The translations under genes were made by a program, and so were the position numbers. The notes beneath the pieces are model-generated. The model was not told the origin of the DNA, did not search any database, and saw only the letters and a program-made list of their open reading frames with translations. Source: Mactromeris polynyma (lineage: Eukaryota; Mollusca; Bivalvia; Venerida; Mactridae). Taken from it: a stretch of DNA of 64,000 nt. How positions within the stretch are numbered: position 1 is the first letter of the stretch; every line of letters starts with the position of its first letter. Below are positions 21,098-32,760 of this stretch, in pieces. Location of the stretch: assembly GCA_032209605.1 (NCBI GenBank), contig JASFXZ010000098.1, positions 193,501 to 257,500 of the forward strand. Direction: 5' to 3'.

Positions 21098-21823
21098 TAA
21101 CCTCTCTAGAGCAACAACCTCTCAACAACAGCGCTAGCCATACTGAGCTAACCTCTCTAGAGCAACAACCTCTCAACAACAACCAAACTGAGCTAACCTC
21201 TCTAGAGCAACAACCTCTCAACAACAACCAAACTGAGCTAACCTATCTAGAGCAACAACCTCTCAACAACAGCCAAACTGAGCTAACCTCTCTAGATCAA
21301 CAACCTCTCAACAACAGCCAAACTGAGCTAACCTCTCTAGATCAACAACCTCTCAACAACAGCCAAACTGAGCTAACCTCTCTAGAGCAACAACCTCTCA
21401 ACAACAGCCAAACTGAGCTAACCTCTCTAGAGCAACAACCTCTCAACAACAGCCAAACTGAGCTAACCTCTCTAGATCAACAACCTCTCAACAACAGCCA
21501 AACTGAGCTAACCTCTCTAGATCAACAACCTCTCAACAACAGCCAAACTGAGCTAACCTCTCTAGATCAACAACCTCTAAACAACAGCCAAACTGAGCTA
21601 ACCTCTCTAGATCAACAACCTCTCAACAACAGCCAGACTGAGCTAACCTCTCTAGATCAACAACCTCTCAACAACAACCAAACTGAGCTAACCTCTCTAG
21701 ATCAACAACCTCTCAACAACAACCAAACTGAGCTAACCTCTCTAGATCAACAACCTCTCCACAACAGCCAAACTGAGATAACCTCTCTAGAGCAACAACC
21801 TCTCAACAACAACCAAACTGAGC
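21098..21823. repeat. 45-bp minisatellite, about 16 copies, sharing a core with the 39.7-kb array
   Basis: Units contain TAACCTCTCTAGAGCAACAA and CCTCTCAACAACAGCCAAAC. The plus frame 21031-21861 is open with a 15-residue repeat, but the common differences (GAGCAA/GATCAA, AACAGC/AACAAC) all alter the residue, so I do not call a protein. On the opposite strand the core reads GAGAGGTTGTTGCTCTAGAG, nearly identical to the unit of the 39658-41227 array. A 12-bp perfect palindrome, CGTCACGTGACG, closes the array at 21823-21834. Confidence 0.94.
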
Positions 21824-21834
21824 GTCACGTGACG

Positions 21835-23893
21835 TTTGTTGCCAGGGAGATGTTGCATTGAACATGACACATTTCACAACAGCCTACATACTTAGTGCAG
21901 TACATGTACTCTAAACTTCTAAATACATTTATATAACAACAGACACATTATGAAAGGTGTGTTGTGTCAAAGTTAATTAGACATAAGAAATAAAATGTGG
22001 TATATGACTTGGTTCAAATAATGCAAAGAGGAAAGTTACAGTTGTACAGACACCTGCTCACTAATTATTCTGCCTAACTTTTATGTATTTTTACTGGTTT
22101 TAGAATAACATTTTTTTCAGAAGAAAAGCATTTGTCACTCGAAACGGCATTTGTTGATGGCGTAATGTCTAACCCCAACCTGTTAACGGTCCGATGAACA
22201 ATGAACATTAATTACATCTTAAATGTTTTCATTTTTTTCAACATCAATTTTTTATTTAATTTTAAACGCACAAAAGTATGGGAAAGTTTAAATATATCGT
22301 TTAAAATAAAGTGTTTTATTCAAAGCAATTATATTGTGGAAATGCTTCAGTGATTTTCACGACGTAATGAATTCTGGTTACGCGAGTGAGTCATCTATTT
22401 CTCATGTTTATATAGAACATTTAATGCAATTTACTTAAACTATGCACTCAACAAGCGACTGAATTCCGAGCAAATGCATTTATTTACCCCCAGTAAACCG
22501 TGAGTATAACAGTAAAGTTAAATAATTTTCCTCCACATTTAAAAACATTGGCTTATCTACGTAAGGATATGCAACAAGATTTATGTGAACAAATAAATGT
22601 ATTTTATTCTTGCCCATATATGTTCTAATTCCAATTTATATTGGTATATAATGTATAACAATGTTTTCAGCTTTTAGAAATAAAGCCCTTTTTCGACAAC
22701 ATGTGTGTCTGTTTTAATTATACCATTCTAGCTTCACCAGTCACCATCACCACAAGGACAATAGATAAATAAACTGTTCTTAAATTACAGCACATTAACT
22801 TCTACCAGATGTAAAAAGGGACCACGGACCTTTATTTGTGAATCGTAACCCCTTTCCAATTGATACGCCTGCATATATTTAAATGTATCATGTGTATGGT
22901 CACTTACTACATTCACTGCAAGATCCACCTTAAACTTACTACATTCACTGCAAGATCCACCTTAAACTATATTTTCTCACAAATCTTTCCACTCATTTAA
23001 TAATTCAAAAGTATCAGTAAATTCACACTTACCATAGAAAGAACCATCCAACGTTTCAATAATTCCCTTCAGAAAGAACCATCCAACGTTTCAATAATTC
23101 CCTTCAGAAAGAACCATCCAACGTTTCAATAATTCCCTTCAATTCAACATAAGTCACTTGGTTTAAAATCATAAATGTAAACGTAGAATATATGTTCAAA
23201 CTTTGATATCTAGATAAATATACGAACATGTGATCCCAAGCCTAGCCTGTGTTCAACTAAATAAGTATAAAGTTACACCTCAGTAAACAGGAACTTCAAA
23301 CCAGGCAGACATTGCTATAAACTCAACGTTATTTATATCTTCCCTCATATTTTACAAATATAGTTCCATGATGAAAGTCTAAATCAGTGTATATTTACCT
23401 ATATGCATGAATATTTGATATGTACGCAATATGTTTATCATTGTTTATCAATTAGTGTTAATTGTAAAGTTAAGATAATGGTTATTGTTGTGTATATTGT
23501 TTGAGCGCACTCGTTAAGCTTCGTCAGCTTGTTTAATGGCAAATAAAGTCATTCACTAAGATTGTTTAACAAACGAATTGTAAATATATTGCAGTTATAG
23601 TATTGTATGACAGTATGATTTATAATACATTCACAGCTCAATGAACATGTGTGCATGGTAAATGTTTTATGTACGACAGGCGATTAAAAGTTCATCCACC
23701 TAATATAAATGTTGACTTAAAGCAAACAAAACTGCTTAAACTTGTACTGAGATATACTTTATCTTATAAATCGGTTGGACATAGTCATGCAGAAGAAAAG
23801 TGGCATTTTCGCGTGTTCTGCAAACTGCACCACAACATTCTGTGTCTCTTAGTTCGATACAAAGTTAACACATCTCCTCGATCCCATGAAGAA
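21835..23893. other. AT-rich spacer with two small tandem duplications
   Basis: No gene is recognised. A 32-bp unit starting ACTTACTACATTCACTGC is duplicated at 22902-22967. A 35-bp unit starting AGAAAGAACCATCCAACG is present three times, apparently identically, at 23036-23140. A 91-codon frame at 23651-23926 runs into the MITE and lacks domains. Confidence 0.6.
23036..23140. repeat. 35-bp repeat, three copies
   Basis: Copies start at 23036, 23071 and 23106 with no difference seen. This looks like a young, small array. Confidence 0.93.
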
Positions 23894-23898
23894 TCAGG

Positions 23899-24124
23899 CC
23901 CCGATCTCTCAAAGCATCTAAAATAGAAATCTCATGAGATTTTGCTCAAAATAGAGACTGATATTGAGACAACTCTCATTTGAATCTTTAAAAAAAACTC
24001 ATCTCATATTTCTGTTTTGTGATACCGTTTTCGAGTCCGGTCTCAGATGAGGAAAATCTCAACGATTTGAGACACTATTTGAGCTGAGATTTACCTCAGT
24101 TTGAGATACTTCGGGAGATCGGGG
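23899..24124. mobile_element. 226-bp MITE with 21-bp terminal inverted repeats and 5-bp target duplication
   Basis: The left end CCCCGATCTCTCAAAGCATC and the reverse complement of the right end (CCCCGATCTCCCGAAGTATC) agree at 18 of 21 positions over the full arms, and all three differences are transitions. The direct repeat TCAGG flanks it at 23894-23898 and 24125-24129. The inside is rich in GAGAC/TCTCA motifs and has no coding frame. I cannot assign a superfamily with confidence; a 5-bp duplication narrows the choice. Confidence 0.75.
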
Positions 24125-24162
24125 TCAGGACTGTTTTATTTGATATAATTATAGAAGTGAGG

Positions 24163-24463
24163 GAAATTCCAGGGCGAGGTTAGACGTGTACATGAAATAT
24201 CCATGGCGGAGTTAGACGTGTACATGAAATCTCCATGGCGGGGTTAGACGTGTACATGAAATCTCCATGGCGGGGTTAGACGTGTACATGAAATCTCCAT
24301 GCGGGGTTAGACGTGTACATGAAATATCCATGGCGGGGTTAGACGTGTACATGAAATCTCCATGCGGGGTTAGACGTGTACATGAAATCTCCATGGCGGG
24401 GTTAGACGTGTACATGAAATCTCCATGCGGGGTTAGACGTGTACATGAAATCTCCATGGCGGA
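24163..24463. repeat. 32/33-bp minisatellite, about 9 copies
   Basis: Units contain GGGTTAGACGTGTACATGAA and ATCTCCATGGC. Units alternate between CCATGGCGGGG and a form one base shorter, CCATGCGGGG, so a 65-bp dimer has been amplified. It begins about 35 bp after the MITE. Confidence 0.93.
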
Positions 24464-25130
24464 TCCTAATGTAAGACCATGAGACAAATATTACCTGATT
24501 ATTACATAACTACAATTCACTGTGCATTCCATTATTCAACCTTGGAAGCATTATGTGATTGTGATTATGTATGCAAATACTTAAATGACAATACGCTATT
24601 ATTGATATGATAGAATACACAAAGCATAATCAACATATTGACAGATATAGAAATAGACGAACAAACAAAGTTGTTATAAATCGCGTTATACAAGATTCGG
24701 ACGTATTAAAGGTCATAAAATCTGTAATTTCTTTCACATATTTTCCCTTAAATTGTTTGTGATTACAATGTTATTACATATAAGTACGTCAGATAAGACA
24801 GACACAATAATAGCGTAGAAGCTAAGACGTCGCCCCTTATTGCGTCTATACCAAACTAGCGGTGATTTATCAAGATGAAAATTGAATCATTTCCATTCAT
24901 TGACAAGTAATAAATTGCACAACAACAATCTTATTCGAGCAAGGTTCAACGTTGTATATGCCAGACTATATTTAAATAGTAACCGCTTTAAATTACATAT
25001 CTTACGAGAACCTGTAAATATAGAATTAAAGCTATCTTCCTATGGGTGTAGGACAGAATGTTGAAATGACAGACGTCGTTAATATAAGTAAATTCTTATA
25101 GCAATATGATTGATTATAAACAACCTCTAC
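24464..25130. other. AT-rich spacer
   Basis: No gene, RNA or repeat recognised. Confidence 0.55.
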
Positions 25131-25885
25131 GATACACACGGATACAATACACACATATACGCGATACACACGGATACAATACACACATATACGATACACA
25201 CGGATACAATACACACAGGTTCAATACACACGGGTTCAATACACACATATACGATACACACGGATACAATACACACATATACGATACACACGGATACAAT
25301 ACACACAGGTTCAATACACACGGGTTCAATACACACATATACGATACACACGGGTTCAATACACACATATACGATACACCCGGATACAATACACAAATAT
25401 ACGATACACACGGATACAATACACACATATACGTTACACACGGATACAATACACACGAATGCAATACACACTGATATAATACACACGGATACAATTCACA
25501 CGAATACAATACACACGGATATAATACACACGGATACAATACACACGAATACAATACACACGGATATAATACACACGGATACAATACACACGAATACAAT
25601 ACACACGGATATAATACACACGGATACAATACACACGGATACAATACACACGAATACAATACACACGGATACAATACACACGGATACAATACACACGGAT
25701 ACAATACAGCACAACACACACGGATACAATACACACGAATACAATACACACGAATACAATACACACGGATACAATACACACGGATACAATACAGCACAAC
25801 ACACACGGATACAATACACACGAATAAAATACACACGGATACAATACACACGGATACAATACACACGGACACGGTACACACTAAC
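25131..25885. repeat. 15-bp minisatellite (GATACAATACACACG type) with higher-order structure
   Basis: A purine-poor array of 15-bp units around GATACAATACACACG. The left third alternates with ATATACGATACACAC to make 30-bp dimers and longer blocks. The right part uses GAATACAATACACAC and two insertions of CAGCACAACACACAC near 25708 and 25792. Many overlapping open frames result on both strands and none looks coding. Confidence 0.93.
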
Positions 25886-26491
25886 GAATGTGTGTTATAA
25901 CCCGAGTGTAAGTATCCGTTATAATCCCGGACACATAACCTTATAAATATCCCATTACGTTCTTTTACTTTTCTTTTGAAAATATCGTGAAATGTGAAAA
26001 CTTGCAATTGATAATATCACGTTCTTATAGTATGACATAATGGATAAAGAAACGGCCGTATGTCGACTATACATCATATTCGACTGCACTGATCTTTCGG
26101 TTAAAACTCATAATACATAATCAATGCATTACAAAATGACAACTCGAAATTTCGAACAATTGATATTTTACTGTTTATAACGATATCAAAATGCTGCAGT
26201 ATAGCGAGACATGCATCGACAACTTTGTGTGTTTAATTCAATCTTGACAATATAGTTTGTGTATGCAGTGTTGTGTGCGTCATTGCGATATCATCTCAAC
26301 GATAAAACTTAAAATTGCAAACTACTGACACAATTATGACAATCAAAATAAAAGATGACACAATATATGCATTAATGTATGAACGTTACTGCCGTTGAAA
26401 TGTTATAAATAGTACAACTTTTTGTGACGTACAAAGTCATTCACTTTCTATCTATATGTTTCGTCGTACGTTTATCTCTATACGTGTAACA
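25886..26491. other. AT-rich spacer
   Basis: Nothing supported beyond AT-rich single-copy sequence. Confidence 0.5.
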
Positions 26492-26775
26492 GATAGAAAA
26501 TCGAATTTTCGAATATACGATTTATTGATTGGACATATATTACAAGGAACATTATCGTATATTCGATGACTTTCCTTGTTAATTCGATCACATATTACAA
26601 CCTTACTTTTCAGTCATTCGATCACATTTCCAAAAGGGACTTTTTGAATACGTATTCGTACACATATCAAACACAACTTTTCGAATTTTCGATTACATAT
26701 CAAAACCAAACTCGAAAAATTCGATCACATATCAAAAAGCAAATTTACGAATATTCGATGATATATTAAGATGAA
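26492..26775. repeat. Degenerate tandem repeat (about 35-bp units), old
   Basis: ATTCGATCACATATCAAAA-like segments recur about every 30-40 bp (for example at 26583, 26617, 26649, 26687, 26719 and 26753) with heavy substitution. This contrasts with the near-identical neighbouring arrays and is best read as an ancient, decayed minisatellite. Confidence 0.6.
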
Positions 26776-27846
26776 ATTCAATACTTTAAACAATTACAGT
26801 CACCAAGATGCTTAATATTTATGACTAAACCTACTAGAATTTGACAGGTGAAAAGTTTAGCAACTGATCTTGAGCTTACAAAAGCAGTATGAGTCATGTA
26901 TTGTTTTACTTTTGTTTAAGTCAATTTCTTTGCACATGTGTAAATTTTGTTGAATTTCTTGTTGTATGCGGATTCGCTACTTTTTCATTTCATTTCAATT
27001 TGAAGTATTTGACTAATTGACAAACATATGTTCCCAACATAATATCAGTGTCGTCGGCTCAGATAGACTACAAATGACTCATTGTACATCGCTCCCACCA
27101 AATGTAGAATCCTTCACTCAGGTGATTTTATATCACTTAAAATCCTCGTCAGCTGATGGTACGAGCTAGTGCGCATTTATACATTTAAATTTACGGTCTG
27201 TGTCTCAACATTTTAAAGTCAGTAACTTGAATAACTAAACTTGGTAATGAAGAAACCTGATAGTAATAGATTCTCCAGTCATTTAACGGAAAGATTGACG
27301 AATATCAGGATGCGTCCGGTCATATTTTGAGTTAAAATAATTATTAGAGTATTTTAAAGACAAGGCAACTCTATTGAATCAAAAGAAATGTTAAACTGCA
27401 TCTATGGCAAAATAAGACAGATATATTTTGGAACAATGTCGGATATAAATAACATCACACATGTATTTGGAAAAATGTTTTATATTCATCGGCAGTTGTT
27501 TGTGCGGGTTCGATGTAAAATCTACGCTGAATTAAAAAATATTTGTTTTATGTGCAATGTTTTTATCTATGAGCGTAATCAGCAATAACCCTGATTGAAT
27601 AAACAATGTATAACATTATGATATCATTTAACCAAGCTATCACAATGCGTACATGTATTATCATATCTAATAATCAGACGAAATATTTTCTTAAAATAAT
27701 ATCCAGGTTGATAAATGACTGAAGTATGATATCGCGGTATGTGGTACACTTTGACACCTTGTTATATGTTAAGCAATTTTTTTATCTTGTTCAACAATGT
27801 AATTTTATACTCACTAAATATATTTCAGATTTGATGAACTGATTAT
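26776..27846. other. Single-copy AT-rich spacer, no gene recognised
   Basis: A 66-codon frame at 27388-27588 has no domain. Nothing else seen. Confidence 0.55.
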
Positions 27847-30028
27847 AAGGTTACAATCGTTTTGCTTGATAGCAAGGGTCGTCCAAAAGGTTACAATCGT
27901 TTTGCTTGATAACAAGGGTCGTCCAAAATGTTACACTCGTTTTGCTTGATAACAAGGGTCGTCAAAAAGGTTACAATCGTTTAGCTTGATAACAAGGGTC
28001 GTGCAAAAGGTTACAAACGTTACAAGGTATACACTCGTATTGTTTATATACGAGGATTGTCACAAGGTATACACTCGTATTGTTTATATACGAGGATTGT
28101 CACAAGGTATACAATCGTATTGTTTGTATACGAGGATTGTCACAAGGTATATAATTGTATTGTTTGTATACGAGGATTGTCACAAGGTATATAATTGTAT
28201 TGTTTGTATACGAGGATTGTCACAAGGTATATAATCGTATTGTTTATATACGAGGATTGTCACAAGGTATATAATCGTATTGTTTGTATACGAGGGTTGT
28301 CACAAGGTATATAATCGTATTGTTTGTATACGAGGGTTGTCACAAGGTATATAATTGTATTGTTTGTATACGAGGGTCGTCACAAGGTATATAATCGTAT
28401 TGTTTGTATACGAGGGTTGTCACAAGGTATATAATTGTATTGTTTGTATACGAGGGTCGTCACAAGGTATATAATCGTATTGTTTGTATACGAGGGTTGT
28501 CACAAGGTATATAATTGTATTGTTTGTATACTAGGGTCGTCACAAGGTATATAATTGTATTGTTTGTATACGAGGGTCGTCACAAGGTATATAATTGTAT
28601 TGTTTGTATACTAGGGTCGTCACAAGGTATACACTCGTATTGTTTGTATACGAGGGTCGTCACAAGGTATATAATCGTATTGTTTGTATACGAGGGTCGT
28701 CACAAGGTATATAATTGTATTGTTTGTATACGAGGGTTATCACAAGGTATATAATTGTATTGTTTGTATACGAGGGTCGTCACAAGGTATATAATTGTAT
28801 TGTTTGTATACGAGGGTCGTCACAAGGTATATAATCGTATTGTTTGTATACGAGGGTCGTCACAAGGTATATAATTGTATTGTTTGTATACGAGGGTTGT
28901 CACAAGGTATATAATTGTATTGTTTGTATACGAGGGTCGTCACAAGGTATATAATTGTATTGTTTGTATACTAGGGTCGTCACAAGGTATATAATTGTAT
29001 TGTTTGTATACTAGGGTCGTCACAAGGTATATAATTGTATTGTTTGTATACGAGGGTCGTCACAAGGTATATAATCGTATTGTTTGTATACGAGGGTTGT
29101 CACAAGGTATATAATTGTATTGTTTGTATACTAGGGTCGTCACAAGGTATATAATTGTATTGTTTGTATACGAGGGTCGTCACAAGGTATATAATTGTAT
29201 TGTTTGTATACGAGGGTTGTCACAAGATATACAATCGCATTGTTTATATACGAGGGCTGTCACAAGGTATATAATCGTATTGTTTATATACGAGGGCTGT
29301 CACAAGGGGTACAGTCGTATTGTTTATATACGAGGGCTGTCACAAGGGGTACAGTCGTATTGTTTATATACGAGGGCTGTCACAAGGGGTACAGTCGTAT
29401 TGTTTATATACGAGGGCTGTCACAAGGGGTACAGTCGTATTGTTTATATACGAGGGCTGTCACAAGGGGTACAGTCGTATTGTTTATATACGAGGGCTGT
29501 CACAAGGGGTACAGTCGTATTGTTTATATACGAGGGCTGTCACAAGGGGGACAGTCGTATTGTTTATATACGAGGGCTGTCACAAGGGGTACAGTCGTAT
29601 TGTTTATATACGAGGGATGTCACAAGGGGTATAGTCGTATTGTTTATATACGAGGGCTGTCACAAGGGGTACAGTCGTATTGTTTATATACGAGGGCTGT
29701 CACAAGGGGTACAGTCGTATTGTTTATATACGAGGGCTGTCACAAGGGGTACAGTCGTATTGTATATATACGAGGGCTGTCACAAGGGGTACAGTCGTAT
29801 TGTTTATATACGAGGGCTGTCACAAGGGGTACAGTCGTATTGTTTATATACGAGGGCTGTCACAAGGGGTACAGTCGTATTGTTTATATACGAGGGCTGT
29901 CACAAGGGATACAGTCGTATTGTTTATATACGAGGGCTGTCACAAGGGGTACAGTCGTATTGTATATATACGAGGGCTGCCTAAAGGGGTACAGTCGTAC
30001 TGTTTATACACAAGGATTTTCCCAAAGG
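27847..30028. repeat. 40-bp minisatellite, about 54 copies in three sequence zones
   Basis: Zone A (27847-28007, four units) has GGTTACAATCGTTTTGCTTG and AACAAGGGTCGTCCAAA. Zone B (28008 to about 29220) has ATTGTATTGTTTGTATACGA. Zone C (about 29280-30000) has GGGGTACAGTCGTATTGTTT with GAGGGCTGTCACAA. All keep a 40-bp period and align to each other, so they are one family with stepwise divergence. Three units (120 bp) restore frame and create long false open frames, for example 29115-29984. Confidence 0.95.
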
Positions 30029-31398
30029 TAACACTTTAACAAGGATAGTCCCCAAAAACAGTAGACCATAATTATTTATAATACGATGTTGTGCAACAAG
30101 ACAGATAAATCAGCTCATTGGTTTTATTTCGGTGGACTTTAGTTGTTAAAGTTACCACATTGCGCAGACGGCAAAGTATTTTTAGAGAGTATTCGTAATA
30201 TAAATGCTAACCAATTTGAAGTAATCGATATTTTCTGTGATGGTACAACTAACAGCATTTATGGATGGATGCAGAAGAAACATTTGTGTTGCCAGTGAAT
30301 AATTATATTTAATTATTAAATTATAAGTTTATAATTATGTTTTTTTCCCAAGACTTTGCAAATGTTATTCAACAGGTTAACATACATGGTTTATATGTCC
30401 GTGACAGGTTGTACACATTTGCTTACGTTAGGTATCATTGTGTGACAACTTCAAACTCAAATGTGATAAGCAATAGTATGAAAATAAATGTTGTACAATT
30501 GCTTATTTTTGGAAGGATTCATGTTTATAGCTTGAAGAGCCCATACAATGACATTGATCCATTCGAAACACAAACTTTAACTTCACCATACTGGTGATGT
30601 GGATTTCTTACAGTTACTTATCATACAGTCAAGCAAACACTGCGTAGCACAGTCGTGGAGATATTTCACAAACCATGCTGCTTTGTAAACTCATGACATT
30701 ATATTACTTCCGTTGTAACCTGTGTAAATGTTTACTACTTCGTCAAACATGTAACATTTTAATTGACTGTGTATATAGAGGAATTTATATGTCTCTGACT
30801 CTTATATAATGGTACCAGATACTCGTATATACTCATATATGAAATTGACTTTTCAAACCTACGTTCTTACAGTACAAGGCGATTGCAGGCACTGTTTGAA
30901 GCACCAGTTGGTGGAACTATAGTGCAATATCGAAATAAACAATCAATCAAAAAAAAGTTACCAACAAAACAATCATGCTGCATTTATATTAATACAATTG
31001 CATTTTACGTTCCACTTGTCTTCTTCTTATACAAATACTTTATAGAAATACTCGCCCATACTGTTCATGTTTTGTCAAGCATAAAAATCGTTTCGACCTC
31101 AATATACGTATGATGCAGAGGACGCATAATCGTAACGAAACAACCATTACAATCATTTATATTTGAATTACTTTTTGATCAGTGGTCTGTAAATTTCTTT
31201 CATGTACGTAATGAGAAAATCGTAAAACACAGCATGAAAAATAGATAACACAAAGACAGTCCGTGTATAACTGATAATTGCTTTTTACAAAATCTATCAA
31301 AAATGAAGGAAATAGAAATAAAAATTATAACGAGACAGACGTCCGGTCGTTGTGAAGATACCATGCAAACTTACCGAATTCATTTTAAACCTAGATGT
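30029..31398. other. AT-rich spacer, no gene recognised
   Basis: Frames at 30337-30597 (86 codons) and 30883-31113 (76 codons) have no recognised domain. A splice-acceptor-like CTACGTTCTTACAG precedes the second, but the downstream peptide is too short and unfamiliar to call an exon. Confidence 0.5.
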
Positions 31399-32760
31399 CA
31401 CTGTCACGTACTTATACTGTCACGTACTTATACTGTCACGTACTTATACTGTCACATACTTATACTGTCACGTACTTATACTGTCACATACTTATACTAT
31501 CACAAACGTATACTGTCACGTACTTATACTGTCACAAACTTATACTGTCACGTACTTATACTGTCACGTGATTATACTGTCACGTACTTATACTGTCACG
31601 TGATTATACTGTCACATGATTATACCGTCACGTACTTATACTGTCACATACTTATACCGTCACGTACTTATACTGTCACATACTTATACCATCACGTACT
31701 TATACTGTCACATACTTATACCATCACGTACTTATACTGTCACATACTTATACTGTCACATACTTATACCATCACATACTTATACCATCACGTACTTATA
31801 CTGTCACATACTTATACCATCACATACTTATACTGTCACATACTTATACCATCACGTACTTATACTGTCACATACTTATACCATCACATACTTATACTGT
31901 CACATACTTATACTGTCACATACTTATACCATCACATACTTATACCATCACGTACTTATACTGTCACATACTTATACCATCACGTACTTATACTGTCACA
32001 TACTTATACCATCACGTACTTATACTGTCACATACTTATACCATCACGTACTTATACTGTCACATACTTATACCATCACGTACTTACACTGTCACATACT
32101 TATACTGTCACATACTTATACCATCACATACTTATACCATCACGTACTTATACTGTCACATACTTATACCATCACATACTTATACTGTCACATACTTATA
32201 CCATCACGTACTTATACTGTCACATACTTATACCATCACATACTTATACTGTCACATACTTATACTGTCACATACTTATACCATCACATACTTATACCAT
32301 CACGTACTTATACTGTCACATACTTATACCATCACGTACTTATACTGTCACATACTTATACCATCACGTACTTATACTGTCACATACTTATACCATCACG
32401 TACTTATACTGTCACATACTTATACCGTCACGTACTTATACTGTCACATACTTATACCATCACGTACTTATACTGTCACATACTTATACCATCACGTACT
32501 TATACTGTCACATACTTATACTGTCACATACTTATACCATCACATACTTATACCATCACGTACTTATACTGTCACATACTTATACCATCACATACTTATA
32601 CTGTCACATACTTATACTGTCACGTACTTATACTGTCACATACTTATACCATCACATACTTATACTGTCACATACTTATACTGTCACATACTTATACCAT
32701 CACATACTTATACCATCACGTACTTATACTGTCACATACTTATACCATCACGTACTTATA
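31399..32760. repeat. 16-bp minisatellite, about 85 copies
   Basis: Two main 16-bp units, CTGTCACATACTTATA and CCATCACGTACTTATA, alternate in irregular order and form 32-bp and longer super-units. All three plus frames stay open (up to 498 codons) because no rotation of the unit contains a stop codon. Non-coding. Confidence 0.95.

Noticed and set aside
21031..21861. 276-codon plus-strand frame with a Gln/Asn-rich 15-residue repeat
   Set aside because: It could look like a low-complexity protein, but the recurrent variants are all residue-changing (Glu/Asp, Ser/Asn), the flanks are not protein-like, and no splice or promoter context is seen.
23651..23926. 91-codon plus-strand frame
   Set aside because: Its 3' end lies inside the MITE and no conserved motif is visible.
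29115..30039. Several frames of 100-289 codons across the 40-bp array
   Set aside because: The same 40-residue pattern appears in shifted frames; it is an effect of three 40-bp units making 120 bp.
30883..31113. Possible exon after CTACGTTCTTACAG
   Set aside because: The acceptor looks fair, but the downstream peptide matches no family I know, has no donor I can place and soon becomes low-complexity.
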